From JBFFXF01 sp041569895 (GTDB taxonomy: Bacteria > Planctomycetota > UBA8108 > JACQVS01): DNA of 53,865 nt. This document shows positions 1 through 6,676 of the stretch, piece by piece. The notes below the pieces were generated by a model that saw only the letters and a program-made list of their open reading frames with translations, ran no database searches and was not told where the DNA came from. The stretch is from assembly GCA_041569895.1 (NCBI GenBank), contig JBFFXF010000006.1:1-53865 (forward strand). The letters run 5' to 3'. Position 1 is the stretch's first letter. Each line of letters starts with the position of its first letter. The position numbers and the translations under genes are program-made.

Positions 1-70
1 CTCCGATGACCGATGGCCGATGACCGATGGCCGATGACCGATTCCGATGACCGATTCCGATGACCGACTC
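1..70. repeat. Degenerate CCGATGR/CCGATT tandem array
   Basis: Five heptamers CCGATGA/CCGATGG run head to tail from base 3, followed by alternating CCGATT hexamers and CCGATGA heptamers. The array may continue beyond the left edge. It has the CCG (CGG on the other strand) core shared by the other arrays of this window, and no convincing coding frame crosses it. Confidence 0.85.
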
Positions 71-85
71 CGCGAAGACCTCCCC

Positions 86-130
86 AATCTGTGTCAATCT
101 GCGAAATCTGCGAAATCTGCGCAATCTGCG
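86..130. repeat. AATCTGCGN nine-base tandem repeat
   Basis: Five copies of AATCTGYG lie at 9-10 base spacing (units begin near 86, 96, 105, 114 and 123). The tract lies between the CCGATGR array and the 3' end of the small minus-strand membrane protein gene. Unlike the neighbouring arrays it lacks the CGG core. Confidence 0.8.
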
Positions 131-162
131 TTCCCGTCTTCCTGCGGAGTCGAGCAGGGAGG

Positions 163-603
163 CTAGCCGCCCCTCTTGAAGCGCAGCTTCGAGACGAAGG
201 CGTTGTACGAGAGCTGAAACCGCCCCTCGCCCTCCGCGCTCTCCGGCCAGTTTTTCAGGAAGCGATCGAGCTCCTTGGCCTGGCCGCTTCCGAGCATGCC
301 GAGGAAGACGGTGCGGTCGTGTTGCGGATTGCCCGTGAACTCGATCCTCACCGTCAGCGCGACGTCGCGACTCCCCATGTTCTTCAGGGTGCCGCGCAGG
401 TAGATCTTGTTGTCGTCGTCGAGGGCGAGCATGAGGTCCTGGTAGATGAGGTGCTTCAGATAGCCCTGCTCGGTCTTCACTTCCCGGGCAATCGCCTCCT
501 CGGCGGAGGCGCGGGAGTGCTGCTTCGACTGGTACCAGATACAGCCGCCGATCAGGCCGAACGGCAGCACGACGTAGATGAGAACGGCTTTGAGGGCGTT
601 CAT
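163..603 (-). CDS. Hypothetical single-pass membrane protein (146 aa)
   Basis: I do not recognise the family. An N-terminal hydrophobic stretch (about residues 6-22, ending GGCIWYQ) looks like a membrane anchor or uncleaved signal. The rest is a soluble domain with a beta-rich central part (residues 65-110, containing IYLRGTLKNMGSRDVALTV) and a basic C-terminus, FKRGG. The pattern of a strand, 'N-x-G-S/x', then another strand resembles small extracytoplasmic FxLD/DUF2393-like beta domains, but this is inference. An AGGAAATAGG-like sequence lies 5-15 bases before the ATG. It is bounded by simple-repeat tracts on both sides and has no operon partner in view. Confidence 0.6.
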   Translation of the reverse strand: MNALKAVLIYVVLPFGLIGGCIWYQSKQHSRASAEEAIAREVKTEQGYLKHLIYQDLMLALDDDNKIYLRGTLKNMGSRDVALTVRIEFTGNPQHDRTVFLGMLGSGQAKELDRFLKNWPESAEGEGRFQLSYNAFVSKLRFKRGG

Positions 604-800
604 GTTGCTGGCCTATTTCCTGGTCCGCGGGATCCGGAAGCCCGCTTCTCTCTGATATCGGCGCCGGGGGACGCTCCCCTCTTCCCGATCGGGATTATCG
701 GGCGCCCGGCGCGGCCTGCCGACTTGCGCCGGGGGCGAGGGGGCTGCATGATGGAGGTTTGAGCGCCGCCGCGAAGTGACGCCGATCGCGGAGCAATCGC

Positions 801-889
801 TCTCGGAATCGGATCTCGGAATCGGAGTCCGAGTCGGTCATCGGAATCGGAGTCGGAATCGGAATCGGTTTCGGACTCGGTATCGGTCC
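801..889. repeat. (CGGNNN)n hexamer array
   Basis: CGG trinucleotides occur exactly every six bases at 842, 848, 854, 860, 866, 872, 878 and 884, preceded by looser copies from 804. The three intervening bases vary (AAT, AGT, TTT, ACT, TAT). The array fills part of the divergent spacer between the small membrane protein and the YkgJ-like gene. The rest of the spacer (604-800) shows no recognisable gene. Confidence 0.85.
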
Positions 890-944
890 CCGACTCCAAC
901 GGCCGGCGCAGACGACGACCACCATACGAACCGCGACGGTTTTC

Positions 945-971
945 GGGACCGGGTCCGGGTCCGGGACCGGG
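945..971 (+). repeat. G3N3 array, G-quadruplex-capable
   Basis: Five GGG runs at 945, 951, 957, 963 and 969 are separated by exactly three bases (ACC, TCC, TCC, ACC). This meets the usual G3+N1-7 definition of an intramolecular quadruplex on the plus strand. It ends 11 bases before the likely GTG start of the next gene, so it lies in the leader or promoter of that gene. Confidence 0.8.
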
Positions 972-982
972 AAGACACACAC

Positions 983-1735
983 GTGAAGCGACACGGAAAT
1001 CAACGCGTCGAGGCCCGCGAGGAGGCCGCGCTCCGCGAGCTCGCCGAGGTGCGTTCCGGGCTGCTGCAGGAGCTTCGCGTCTTGCAGCGCTCCCCCGACT
1101 ATCACCGCGGACCGCCGGTCCACCTCTGCTGCAAGCGCGACCGCAACCAGATGCTGATCTCGCCGCTCGAGGCGCACGCCATCGAGCGCGCCTTTCGCAC
1201 CGATCGACGGCTGGCGCGGGAGCTGCCCGCCGTGCTCGAGCGGCTGCGCGCGGAGCTCTCACGGCTGCGCGACAATGACGAGAGGCAGGGGTTCGACTGC
1301 CCGCTCCTCGACGGCACGCGCTGTCTGGTGCACGAGATCGCCAAGCCGATCGGCTGCCTCGCGTGGCACGCCCGGCCGCGTGGCATCGAGCGCGACGGCT
1401 TCACGTTCACGCGGCGCGGCTGGAAGGCGTTCATCGCGCGCGACAAGCTGAACGATCGCGTCTACGGCCCGGAGTGGAAGGCGCGCGTCATCCCGCTCTG
1501 GCTGCGACGCGTGTTCCACCTCGACACCGGCAATCGGCACGCCACGCAGCGTCATGCCGGACAGGGTCGTGCCGGACAGGGTCGTGCCGGTCAGAGCGGT
1601 GGACGGGCTCGCGGCGGCGGCGAGCCGGCTCGTGGCGGTCCTCGTCGCGACGCCGGGCGCCGGCGCGAGGACGGGCAGCACGGGCGCAAGCAGCGCTCCA
1701 GGAGAGGGAAGGCGCGAAGGTCGGCCACGTCCTGA
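983..1735 (+). CDS. YkgJ-like cysteine-cluster (metal-binding) protein
   Basis: A protein of about 250 aa from a GTG start at 983; upstream codons in this frame are simple repeat and unlikely to be translated. Cysteines at residues 49-50, 106, 114 and 125, with the pattern CPLLDGTRC...KPIGC, match the zinc/iron-chelating YkgJ (UPF0153) family, whose exact role is unknown. The first 45 residues are a charged helix. The C-terminal 60 residues are Arg/Gly-rich low complexity and include a tandem peptide AGQGR-AGQGR-AGQ encoded by a 15-base DNA repeat near 1556-1595. No clear ribosome-binding site is visible, so the start is uncertain. The gene converges on the sulfatase gene. Confidence 0.6.
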   Translation: MKRHGNQRVEAREEAALRELAEVRSGLLQELRVLQRSPDYHRGPPVHLCCKRDRNQMLISPLEAHAIERAFRTDRRLARELPAVLERLRAELSRLRDNDERQGFDCPLLDGTRCLVHEIAKPIGCLAWHARPRGIERDGFTFTRRGWKAFIARDKLNDRVYGPEWKARVIPLWLRRVFHLDTGNRHATQRHAGQGRAGQGRAGQSGGRARGGGEPARGGPRRDAGRRREDGQHGRKQRSRRGKARRSATS

Positions 1736-1738
1736 CCG

Positions 1739-1761
1739 GTCGGGGATGTGCCGTCCCCGAC
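1739..1761. terminator. 8-bp hairpin between convergent genes
   Basis: GTCGGGGA (1739-1746) and TCCCCGAC (1754-1761) form a perfect stem with a 7-base loop, starting four bases after the stop codon of the YkgJ-like gene. The facing sulfatase gene ends 23 bases further on. There is no T-tract, so this is a candidate bidirectional or hairpin-only terminator. Confidence 0.45.
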
Positions 1762-1783
1762 TGCGCCGCTTCCACCACTTCCC

Positions 1784-3277
1784 TCACGGCCGTTTTTTCT
1801 TCGCGCCGGGTCGCGACGACGCGGCCGTCTCGCGCAGGCGCGCCGGATCGAGGAACGGGTCGTCCGTGTCGCCGCGCCACGAGAGGAGCGCCGACTTCAA
1901 CCGCTCGACGACCCCCGCGAACGACGCCTTTCCCGCCAGATTGTCGCGCTCGTGCGGATCGGCCCCGAGGTCGTAGAGCTCGAGCTCGGGCGGATCGGCG
2001 AACGTGTCAAAGGCGCGTCGCGTCCAGGTGCCGTCGAATCGCGACTCTCGCGAGACGGGATAGGCGCGATCGCCGTCGATCCCGGTCGACGGCCGGGCGC
2101 GCCCGGCGAGCAGGTTGTGTATCAGCTTGAAGCGCCCGTCACGGATGGCGCGGCGCGGGTAGAACGGCCGTCGGCCGTGGAAGTGAAACTCCGCGGCGAG
2201 GTGCTCCCGCCACGGTCCGTCGCGCTCACCGAGCACGGGGCGCAGCGACCGGCCGTGCAATCCGTCGGGCGCGGCCACGCCGGCTGCATCGAGTACCGTC
2301 GGCAGGATGTCGACCGTCGACACCATGGCGCTGCTGCGCTTCGGCCGCGACACCCCCGGCCACCGGACGATGAACGGCACGCGCAGCCCGGCCTCGTAGC
2401 ACGTCGTCTTGCCGCGCGCGAACGGCGGACCGTGGTCGCCGACAAAGATCACCAGGGTGTCCCCGGCGCGGCCCGCGCTCTCGAGAGCGGACAGCACCAA
2501 TCCGACGCCGTGGTCGAGCCGCTGGACGCAGTTGTAGTAGTTGGCGATGTTCTCGAGCTGCACCGGCGTGTCGATTCCCTGAAACGGCCACGGCGGCGCC
2601 TCGCCGGGCTCGACCGGCTTCACGGGAACGCCGTCGACCTGGCGCTGGAAGTACCACTTGGTGCGGTCCTCCGGCCGGCGCGTCGCGTGGGGATCCGAGA
2701 AGTTGACCATCAGGAAGAACGGCCTCGGTCCCTTGTCGATGAACTCTCCGGCCAGCTTCGCCACGTCCGCGACCCGGCGCGTGTTGACGCCGCGGAAGTG
2801 CGCGAAGTCGAAGGGGAACTCGCTCTCCGGCGCCACGTGCAGCTTGCCGATGATCCCCGTGCGGTAGCCGGCCTTCTTCAGCAACGCCGGGATGGTCGCG
2901 CGGCGGAGCGGCTCGTGCAGCGCGAAGCCGCCGTTGGTGAGGCCGAGCTGACCGGTCGCGTGCGGGTAGAGCCCGGTGAACATGCTGCTTCGCGACGGGC
3001 TGCAGGACGCCTGCGTGATGTACGCCACCTCGAACAGCACGCCTCCGGCGGCCAGGCCATCGAGGCGCGGCGTCCTGATGACGCGATCCCCGTAGCAGCT
3101 CAGCTGCAGGCCGAGGTCATCGGCCGTGATCAGCAGCACGTTGAGCGGCGCGCGGGCGTCGGGTCGGTCGTCGGCCGGAAGGCGGGCAGCGAGCGCCGCC
3201 AGGGCGAGAGCCGCCAGCGTCAGCGTGAGAACGCGCCGCGAACGTCGTCGTCTTTCGCGTTCGAATGTGACGGTCAT
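1784..3277 (-). CDS. Secreted type I sulfatase
   Basis: A 497-aa arylsulfatase-family protein that hydrolyses sulfate esters in the periplasm or outside the cell. A basic, hydrophobic signal peptide covers residues 1-35 (RRRRSRRVLTLTLAALALAA). The metal-binding pair DD lies at residues 53-54. The modification site CSPSR begins at Cys92, which the formylglycine-generating enzyme would convert to the catalytic aldehyde. The later GDHG motif supplies further metal ligands. The ATG at 3277 follows GGAGG, which lies inside the end of the upstream oxidoreductase gene; the two genes are seven bases apart. The open frame extends upstream only as antisense of that gene. The substrate is unknown; polysaccharide sulfate is typical of planctomycetes. 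The C-terminus is Lys-rich. Confidence 0.92.
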   Translation of the reverse strand: MTVTFERERRRRSRRVLTLTLAALALAALAARLPADDRPDARAPLNVLLITADDLGLQLSCYGDRVIRTPRLDGLAAGGVLFEVAYITQASCSPSRSSMFTGLYPHATGQLGLTNGGFALHEPLRRATIPALLKKAGYRTGIIGKLHVAPESEFPFDFAHFRGVNTRRVADVAKLAGEFIDKGPRPFFLMVNFSDPHATRRPEDRTKWYFQRQVDGVPVKPVEPGEAPPWPFQGIDTPVQLENIANYYNCVQRLDHGVGLVLSALESAGRAGDTLVIFVGDHGPPFARGKTTCYEAGLRVPFIVRWPGVSRPKRSSAMVSTVDILPTVLDAAGVAAPDGLHGRSLRPVLGERDGPWREHLAAEFHFHGRRPFYPRRAIRDGRFKLIHNLLAGRARPSTGIDGDRAYPVSRESRFDGTWTRRAFDTFADPPELELYDLGADPHERDNLAGKASFAGVVERLKSALLSWRGDTDDPFLDPARLRETAASSRPGAKKKRP

Positions 3278-3284
3278 AGATCGG

Positions 3285-4619
3285 TCACGCCTCCGGAAGC
3301 CCCCACGGGTCACGTCGTTCGCAGTCGAGCCAGCGCGCGTCGCCCGTGTCGCCGACGAAGCGCCAGGCCCTCGGGTCCCACAGGAGCTCCTTCCGGCGCC
3401 AGTAAGCCAGGTTTCCGAGATGGACGACGGTGACGGTGCGCGCCCCGACCTCGACGTCCGCGACCGGACGCTTGCGCGAGCGGATGCAGTCGACCCAGTC
3501 GCGATGGTGGCCGGGAGATTCGTGGAGCCGCACGTCCCCCTCGCCGAGCGGCTCCTTCGCGATGCTCTCCGGCTGCGTGACGAGCCGCCCGCGCGTGATG
3601 TGGAGCGTGCCCTCCGTGCCGACGAAGACGCAGCCGTCCGGCCGCTGCACGTGCTCCAGCTCGACGCCGTTCTCGTAGAAGTACCTGGCGCCGTGGGTCG
3701 CGTCCGGGTCGTCCGGCGGGACGATCCGCACCGGCCCCGAGTCATCCATGCCGAGCGCCCACTGCGCGATGTCGTAATGATGGGCGCCCATGTCGGTGTG
3801 GCCGCCGCCGGAGTACTCGCGATACCCGCGCCACGCCGGGAAGTGGTTGTGAACGCCGCGTGGACTGAGGACCGAGCTGTACGGCCGGCGAGGCGCCGCA
3901 CCGAGCCAGAGATCCCAGTCGAGCCCCGGCTCGAACGGTTCCCCCGGCAGGTCGCACCACACGCTCGGCCCGCCGACGCCGACGGTGACCCGCTCGATCT
4001 TGCCGAGCCGGCCGCTGCGCACCAGCTCGCACGCCCGGCGGAACGGACCGAAGACGCTCGAGCGCTGCTGGCTTCCCGTCTGCAGCACGCGCCCGTGCTT
4101 GCGAACGGCGTCGACGCACGCCTTCGCCTCGGCGATCGTCAGCGTCAGCGGCTTCTCGCAGTAGACGTCCTTGCCGGCCTTGCACGCCTCGATGATGGGG
4201 ATCGCGTGCCAGTGGTCCGGCGTCGCGATGCAGACGGCGTCGATGTCATCACGCGCGAGGAGCTCGCGGAAGTCGATGTAGGCCGCGCAGCCCGCGGATG
4301 AGCCGTCGCTGGCGTCCGACGAGGCGTACGCCTCATCGACCCGGCGTCTGGCGTGATCGCGCCGGCTGGCGTCCACCTCGCACACGGCGAGCGCCTGCAC
4401 GTCGTCGAAGCGGAGCAGCTCGGGGAGGTGATAGTCGTTCGCCATCTTGCCGCAGCCGATGAACCCGACGGTAATGCGCTCGCTCGCCGGAGCTCTCGCG
4501 CCGAGGCCGAGCGCGCTGGCCGGGACGATCGCCGGCGCCGCGAGCGTCGCCGCCGCCGTCCTCAGGAACCGACGTCGCGAGACCGCTCCCGCCCGCACTC
4601 TCGAGTCCTCGAACGCCAT
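3285..4619 (-). CDS. Tat-exported Gfo/Idh/MocA-family oxidoreductase
   Basis: A 444-aa NAD(P)-dependent dehydrogenase of the Gfo/Idh/MocA family. It has a twin-arginine signal (SRRRFLRT, residues 14-21, then a hydrophobic Ala-rich stretch). The Rossmann motif GFIGCG is at residues 52-57 and the family hallmark EKP at 155-157. The C-terminal part matches the oxidoreductase substrate-binding domain. The family oxidises or rearranges sugars and cyclitols, and exported copies are common in planctomycetes. GGAGGAGA stands just before the ATG. It sits between gamma-glutamyltransferase (48 bases upstream) and sulfatase (7 bases downstream) in one apparent operon, which suggests processing of a modified sugar released outside the cytoplasm. 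The substrate is not determinable. Confidence 0.9.
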   Translation of the reverse strand: MAFEDSRVRAGAVSRRRFLRTAAATLAAPAIVPASALGLGARAPASERITVGFIGCGKMANDYHLPELLRFDDVQALAVCEVDASRRDHARRRVDEAYASSDASDGSSAGCAAYIDFRELLARDDIDAVCIATPDHWHAIPIIEACKAGKDVYCEKPLTLTIAEAKACVDAVRKHGRVLQTGSQQRSSVFGPFRRACELVRSGRLGKIERVTVGVGGPSVWCDLPGEPFEPGLDWDLWLGAAPRRPYSSVLSPRGVHNHFPAWRGYREYSGGGHTDMGAHHYDIAQWALGMDDSGPVRIVPPDDPDATHGARYFYENGVELEHVQRPDGCVFVGTEGTLHITRGRLVTQPESIAKEPLGEGDVRLHESPGHHRDWVDCIRSRKRPVADVEVGARTVTVVHLGNLAYWRRKELLWDPRAWRFVGDTGDARWLDCERRDPWGLPEA

Positions 4620-4667
4620 GGTCTCTCCTCCGTCCGTCTCATTGCGCCGTGTCCGCCCCCGCGAGGG

Positions 4668-6335
4668 TCAGGGCAGCGCCGCCGCGTGCCTCCGGGCCCG
4701 CGGATCGCCGGCCGCCTCGATGACGCCGCTCTTCGGGTCGATGACGAGCATCACCGGATGCGCGATCGGACCGCGCCTCCTGGTCACCCGATGGCCGCGC
4801 GCGGCGAGCGCCTCGGCCACCTCACCCGGGATCTCCGTGTTGAGTCGCAGGCTTCCCCGCGAGACGAACGCGGCGCCGCGATCCGGATCGGGGTCGAACG
4901 AGTTCTGGTGATGCCCCGTGCTGACGCGCGGCGCGGTCACCGCCGCCGAGGGGGCCATGCCGAAATCGATGTGGTTGACGAGCACGTTGAGCGTCGTCTG
5001 GTCCTGCAGATCGCCGCCTGCGACGCTGATCGCGATCACGGCACGGCCGTCCCGCGTCACGATGGTCGGGGTCAGGGTGATTCGCGGTCGCTTCCCCGGC
5101 TGCACGCGGTTCGGATGACCCGGTGTGGTGTTCAGGCTGCGAACACGGTTCCCCTGGACGACGCCCGATGGCCCGGGAACATTCGAGAGCAGATTGCAGC
5201 TCGGCGTCGCCGCGACGACGTTGCCCCACCGGTCGGCAACGACGCACGTGGTCGTGTCCCGGACCGGGATCTTCTTCCGCGATGACGAGGCCTCCCTGGC
5301 GTCGAGCAGCGGCTTCATCCGGCGCGGGTTGCCGGGGCGCCGCTCCAGCGAGGCGCGCGCCGTGTCGATCAGCGGCCGCCGCAGCGTGGTGTACTCGTCC
5401 GAGAGCAGCGCGCGCAGCGGCACGTCGACGAAGCGCGGGTCGCCGTAGTACTCGTCGCGATCGGCGAAGCCGAGCTTCAACGCCTCGGTCATCACGTGGA
5501 TCGCATCGGCGGAGAGATGCCCCATGCGCCCGAGCTCGAACCCCTCGAGCAGGCGCAACGTCTGGCAGAGCACCGGCCCCTGCGTCCACGGGCCGCACTT
5601 GTGCACGGTGTAGCCGCGATAGTCGATCGACACCGGCTCCTCGACGAGCGTCTCGTGCGCCTCGAGATCGCGCTTTCGGAGGAACGCGCCCGTGGCGATG
5701 TACCACGCCTCGAGCTCGTCGGCCACGTCGCCGCGGTAGAAGCGGTCTCGCGCCGCGGTGAGCTTCTGCTCGCGCGTTCCGTTCGTGTCGCGCTCGGCCT
5801 CGACGAGCTTGCGGAGCGTCACCGCGAGCGCCGGATACCAGTCACGCCCGCCCGCGTCGAGCAACGCCAGCGTCGGGGCGACCGCCTCGGCGAACGACCG
5901 CGTGCCGTGGAGGCGGAGGGCCGTGACGCAGAGGTCGATGGCGCCGGGGACCGGCGCGGCCTTCATGCTGCCGTTGGAGGGGATGCCGTGCTCGGCGAAC
6001 CAGTCGATCGCCTCCTTCGAGAGCGGCGCGCGGCCGACACCGGAGAGCGAGCCGACTCGCCCGGTCTTCGCATCGAAGAAGAGGAAGGGTATCTCACCAC
6101 CGATGGCGAAGGCGCCGTAATCGGTGATGGCGAGCGCGAGCAGCGTCGCGACCGCCGCGTCGACGGCGTTGCCGCCGTCCCGGAGCAGCCGGATGCCCGC
6201 GGCCACGGCATCCGCCCCGCCGGCAGCGACCGCGCCACCGGCGCCCGAGGCCTTCCAGGTGATCGCGGGCGTCTCGGCGGCGAGCGGCGGGCAGACGAGG
6301 AGCGCGACGGCGAGAAGGAGCGTCGGACGGATCAT
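4668..6335 (-). CDS. Secreted gamma-glutamyltransferase (Ntn hydrolase)
   Basis: A 555-aa member of the gamma-glutamyltranspeptidase family, which transfers or hydrolyses gamma-glutamyl groups of glutathione and related compounds. A cleavable signal peptide ends near residue 20 (LVCPPLAAET). The autoprocessing site is in the motif DTTTCVVAD...GN, with Thr362 aligned to the catalytic nucleophile; the His usual after it (TTHxxVxD) is Thr here. The N-terminal large-subunit signature GGNAVDAAVA is present. GGAGG precedes the ATG. It is the first gene of the minus-strand operon with the Gfo/Idh/MocA and sulfatase genes. The active-site surroundings deviate from glutathione enzymes, so it could be a gamma-glutamyl or acylase-like relative. 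Confidence 0.9.
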   Translation of the reverse strand: MIRPTLLLAVALLVCPPLAAETPAITWKASGAGGAVAAGGADAVAAGIRLLRDGGNAVDAAVATLLALAITDYGAFAIGGEIPFLFFDAKTGRVGSLSGVGRAPLSKEAIDWFAEHGIPSNGSMKAAPVPGAIDLCVTALRLHGTRSFAEAVAPTLALLDAGGRDWYPALAVTLRKLVEAERDTNGTREQKLTAARDRFYRGDVADELEAWYIATGAFLRKRDLEAHETLVEEPVSIDYRGYTVHKCGPWTQGPVLCQTLRLLEGFELGRMGHLSADAIHVMTEALKLGFADRDEYYGDPRFVDVPLRALLSDEYTTLRRPLIDTARASLERRPGNPRRMKPLLDAREASSSRKKIPVRDTTTCVVADRWGNVVAATPSCNLLSNVPGPSGVVQGNRVRSLNTTPGHPNRVQPGKRPRITLTPTIVTRDGRAVIAISVAGGDLQDQTTLNVLVNHIDFGMAPSAAVTAPRVSTGHHQNSFDPDPDRGAAFVSRGSLRLNTEIPGEVAEALAARGHRVTRRRGPIAHPVMLVIDPKSGVIEAAGDPRARRHAAALP

Positions 6336-6396
6336 CGCGTTGCCTCCGCGGTGGTTGCCGCGCTCCCGATACGTACACGGACCAGCACGGCGGTAC

Positions 6397-6435
6397 GGGA
6401 ACGGGTACGGGTACGGGAACGGGTACGGGAACGGG
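6397..6435 (+). repeat. Perfect G3N3 array between divergent operons
   Basis: Seven GGG runs at 6397, 6403, 6409, 6415, 6421, 6427 and 6433 are separated by AAC or TAC. This is a quadruplex-capable tract on the plus strand. It lies in the 341-base divergent spacer (6336-6676) between the gamma-glutamyltransferase and cytochrome/WD40 genes. Looser CGG-core copies continue to about 6470. Confidence 0.85.
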
Positions 6436-6565
6436 TACGAACGCTACGGGGCTCGTACGGTTCTCTCCGGACCACTATACGCGACCGCCGGGGAAAAGCT
6501 CCAGCTCCGGCTGTTTCCGGGGCCCCTGGTCCATATCAACCCTCCAGTTCGCGGACGTATCGGGT

Positions 6566-6610
6566 TACAATCTGCGGGACTTTGTCCGGCCGGCTCCGTG
6601 GCGGCCGGAC
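6566..6610 (+). promoter_or_regulatory. TACAAT -10 element and 5' leader hairpin
   Basis: TACAAT (6566-6571) resembles a vegetative -10 box; no good -35 is visible. A transcript starting near 6579 would begin almost directly with a perfect 9-bp GC-rich stem, 6584-6592 paired with 6602-6610 around a 9-base loop. This could stabilise the mRNA or control elongation. The presumed start codon is at 6677. Both elements are pattern calls without experimental support. Confidence 0.4.
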
Positions 6611-6676
6611 GTGGCCCAGTCCAGGATCGACGTGATCGACTACCACATCGAACGAGATCGAGACGAGCGATTGCCC

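Noticed and set aside
600..1262. Minus-strand 220-codon frame across the repeat-filled spacer
   Set aside because: Its sequence is Arg/Ala low complexity and repeat-encoded Ser-Asp and Gly-Pro runs; no plausible start or domain.
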